Origin: Oceanobacter sp. 1_MG-2023
Lineage (GTDB): Bacteria; Pseudomonadota; Gammaproteobacteria; Pseudomonadales; Oceanobacteraceae
Length of the DNA stretch: 64,000 bases
NCBI RefSeq assembly: GCF_030689025.1
Contig: NZ_JAUYWA010000001.1
Coordinates: forward strand, 248,001 to 312,000
Direction of reading: 5' to 3'
The stretch's first letter is position 1. The number at the start of each line of letters is the position of its first letter. Shown one piece after another: positions 62,766 to 64,000 of the stretch. Position numbers and translations under genes: made by a program. A model generated the notes under the pieces. It saw only the letters and a program-made list of their open reading frames with translations, was not told where the DNA came from and searched no databases.

Positions 62766-64000
62766 TTAAAAAACCTGACCAAGTGAAAATTCAAAGCCTT
62801 CTGTATCATCACCATCCTGGTCATTCAGTGGGATTGAGTACACAAACGTCAGCGGGCCAATGGCGGTAACCCAGGTCAAGCCAACACCGGTACTCATACG
62901 GAAATCGGAAAAACTAAAGCCCTCAGTACAATACGGGTGCGTTGTTAACGTTGGAATATCCGCATCATTTGGAACATAACAGTTATCGGTAAAGGTGTTA
63001 CCGCTATCCAGGAAGAGCACACTACGCAATGAGCTGCGATCTTCAACAAACGGGAATGGGAAAATCAGTTCCAATGACGCCTCGGCCAGCATATTACCAC
63101 CCAGCGAGCTGGGGGACTCAGAATAAGCCGGAGCCGTCACAACCGAGCCATCCGAGTCGGTTTCATAAATCGGTTTGTACTGACTGGAGTTACTGACCGC
63201 AACCGCAGCGCCATCATCATCGGTTTTATACACCACGGTTGGCGCTGAGGAATCCACCACAGGCTGGCCCAGTTCATCCAGTTCATACAGCACGTTATCA
63301 TCGCTGTCGGTTTGTACCACGGGAACTGCTGTGTATTCCGGCAAGCCCCGTGGCCCCAGGCTGTTGCTGCTATAACCCCGAACGGATCCCAGACCACCAG
63401 AACGGAAATTTTTGTAGAACGGCAAACTGTCTTCATCGCCGTAACCGTTAGCGTAGCCCAATTCTGTTCGAATCCGGAACGACCAGTCCTCAAACAGCGG
63501 GAAATAATAGTTGGCGGTGTAACCCAGTTTATAGGTCGTCAGATCACTGCCAGGCACACCCACATCAAGCGACAGTTTTTGCTCAATACCAGCCGTCGGG
63601 AACATGCCTCGGTTCAGACCGTTGTAGCGCCAGTTCAACCCCAGGGTATATTCATCGAAGTTGTCTCCCTTGACTTCCAGGAATTCCAGAATTTCTGCTG
63701 GCACAGTCGAGCCTTCAAACATCTCGGTGTTGTTGTAGCCAGCACTCATCGACAAACGTTGACGGCGGGAGATGGGATAGCCAAAGGTAACGCTGCCCCC
63801 TCGACTATTGGTCTGATAATCACTGACAGAGCTCAGGCTGTCGTAGTCAGTTTCCCGGTAATAAAGGTTAAACCCGCGACTGACACCATCAATGGTGTAG
63901 TAAGGGTCGGAAAAAGAGAAGTTGTACGATTTGACGGTATTGGTTTTTTGCAGACCCAGACTCATACGGTTACCGGATCCCATAAAGTTATTCTGACTGA
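62766..64000 (-). CDS. bamA: Outer-membrane protein assembly factor BamA (C-terminal part)
   Basis: The frame is open to the window edge, so about 412 C-terminal codons of a roughly 800-residue protein are seen; the POTRA domains lie outside. Visible are barrel strands and the conserved V-R-G-Y motif of loop 6 (SVRGYSSNSLGPRG), the SFVDSGNTFTD-like LFLDSGNTFTD strand region and the C-terminal SLGQVF with terminal Phe. BamA inserts beta-barrels in the outer membrane. Loop 6 carries an unusually long insertion (about 63129-63329) of three acidic repeats of the type TDSDG/TDDDG. It is the first known gene of the operon bamA-skp-lpxD-fabZ-lpxA-lpxB-rnhB here. Confidence 0.95.
   Translation of the reverse strand, partial: SQNNFMGSGNRMSLGLQKTNTVKSYNFSFSDPYYTIDGVSRGFNLYYRETDYDSLSSVSDYQTNSRGGSVTFGYPISRRQRLSMSAGYNNTEMFEGSTVPAEILEFLEVKGDNFDEYTLGLNWRYNGLNRGMFPTAGIEQKLSLDVGVPGSDLTTYKLGYTANYYFPLFEDWSFRIRTELGYANGYGDEDSLPFYKNFRSGGLGSVRGYSSNSLGPRGLPEYTAVPVVQTDSDDNVLYELDELGQPVVDSSAPTVVYKTDDDGAAVAVSNSSQYKPIYETDSDGSVVTAPAYSESPSSLGGNMLAEASLELIFPFPFVEDRSSLRSVLFLDSGNTFTDNCYVPNDADIPTLTTHPYCTEGFSFSDFRMSTGVGLTWVTAIGPLTFVYSIPLNDQDGDDTEGFEFSLGQVF

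Overview
The window is chromosomal DNA of a Gram-negative gammaproteobacterium. The evidence is an outer-membrane assembly set (BamA, BamC, Skp, Tol-Pal), a lipid A operon (lpxD-fabZ-lpxA-lpxB), and gene orders familiar from Pseudomonas and related marine groups: dapA-bamC-MBL hydrolase-purC, ruvCAB-ybgC-tolQRAB-pal-cpoB, and bamA-skp-lpxD-fabZ-lpxA-lpxB-rnhB. A 531-residue isocitrate lyase, an OsmC-YcaO fusion and ExaA/PedH-type quinoproteins fit a Pseudomonadales/Oceanospirillales-like bacterium. I cannot name the genus from the sequence alone. There are no rRNA genes, CRISPR arrays, intact insertion sequences or prophage.

Layout. 1-3.6 kb: the end of a CtaG-like membrane protein, a copper/topaquinone amine oxidase, and a DJ-1 family protein. 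3.7-9.2 kb: a regulatory and uptake block with a TonB-dependent receptor, a MoxY/PedS2-like sensor kinase and a LuxR-type response regulator on the minus strand, and a divergent ErbR/AgmR-type regulator. 9.4-17.2 kb: OsmC-YcaO fusion, TlpA-like thioredoxin, ZapE, an alpha/beta hydrolase, and cysDN. 17.4-25.7 kb: an outer-membrane protein, purC, MBL hydrolase, bamC, dapA, PerM-like protein, TusA-like protein, BepA and nadA. 25.8-34 kb: two identical tRNA-Lys genes, each with its own promoter, then the Tol-Pal and ruv genes. 34-42 kb: clpB with a recognisable sigma-32 promoter, a DMT transporter, a LysR regulator, a thioesterase and the Prc protease.

42-48 kb is the most informative metabolic region. 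It has a calcium-type PQQ alcohol dehydrogenase (ExaA/PedE type), a secreted pentapeptide-repeat protein, an orphan LuxR-type response regulator, and a second PQQ dehydrogenase whose active site carries the extra aspartate of lanthanide-dependent enzymes (PedH/XoxF type). Together with the 3.7-9.2 kb block this looks like a two-locus, lanthanide-responsive alcohol oxidation regulon. A short inverted-repeat motif is shared by the two loci.

48-53 kb is an accessory-looking island. It holds a PP2C phosphatase fused to a degenerate kinase, a protein of an uncharacterised family, a protein that looks like the DNA-binding part of an ISL3-type transposase without its catalytic domain, and two orphan small genes. 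This is the best candidate here for an undescribed system. 53-64 kb returns to housekeeping: an enoyl-CoA hydratase-like protein, isocitrate lyase, a BaiN/YhiN flavoprotein, an acyltransferase, then the lipid A/outer-membrane operon ending in a bamA cut by the window edge.
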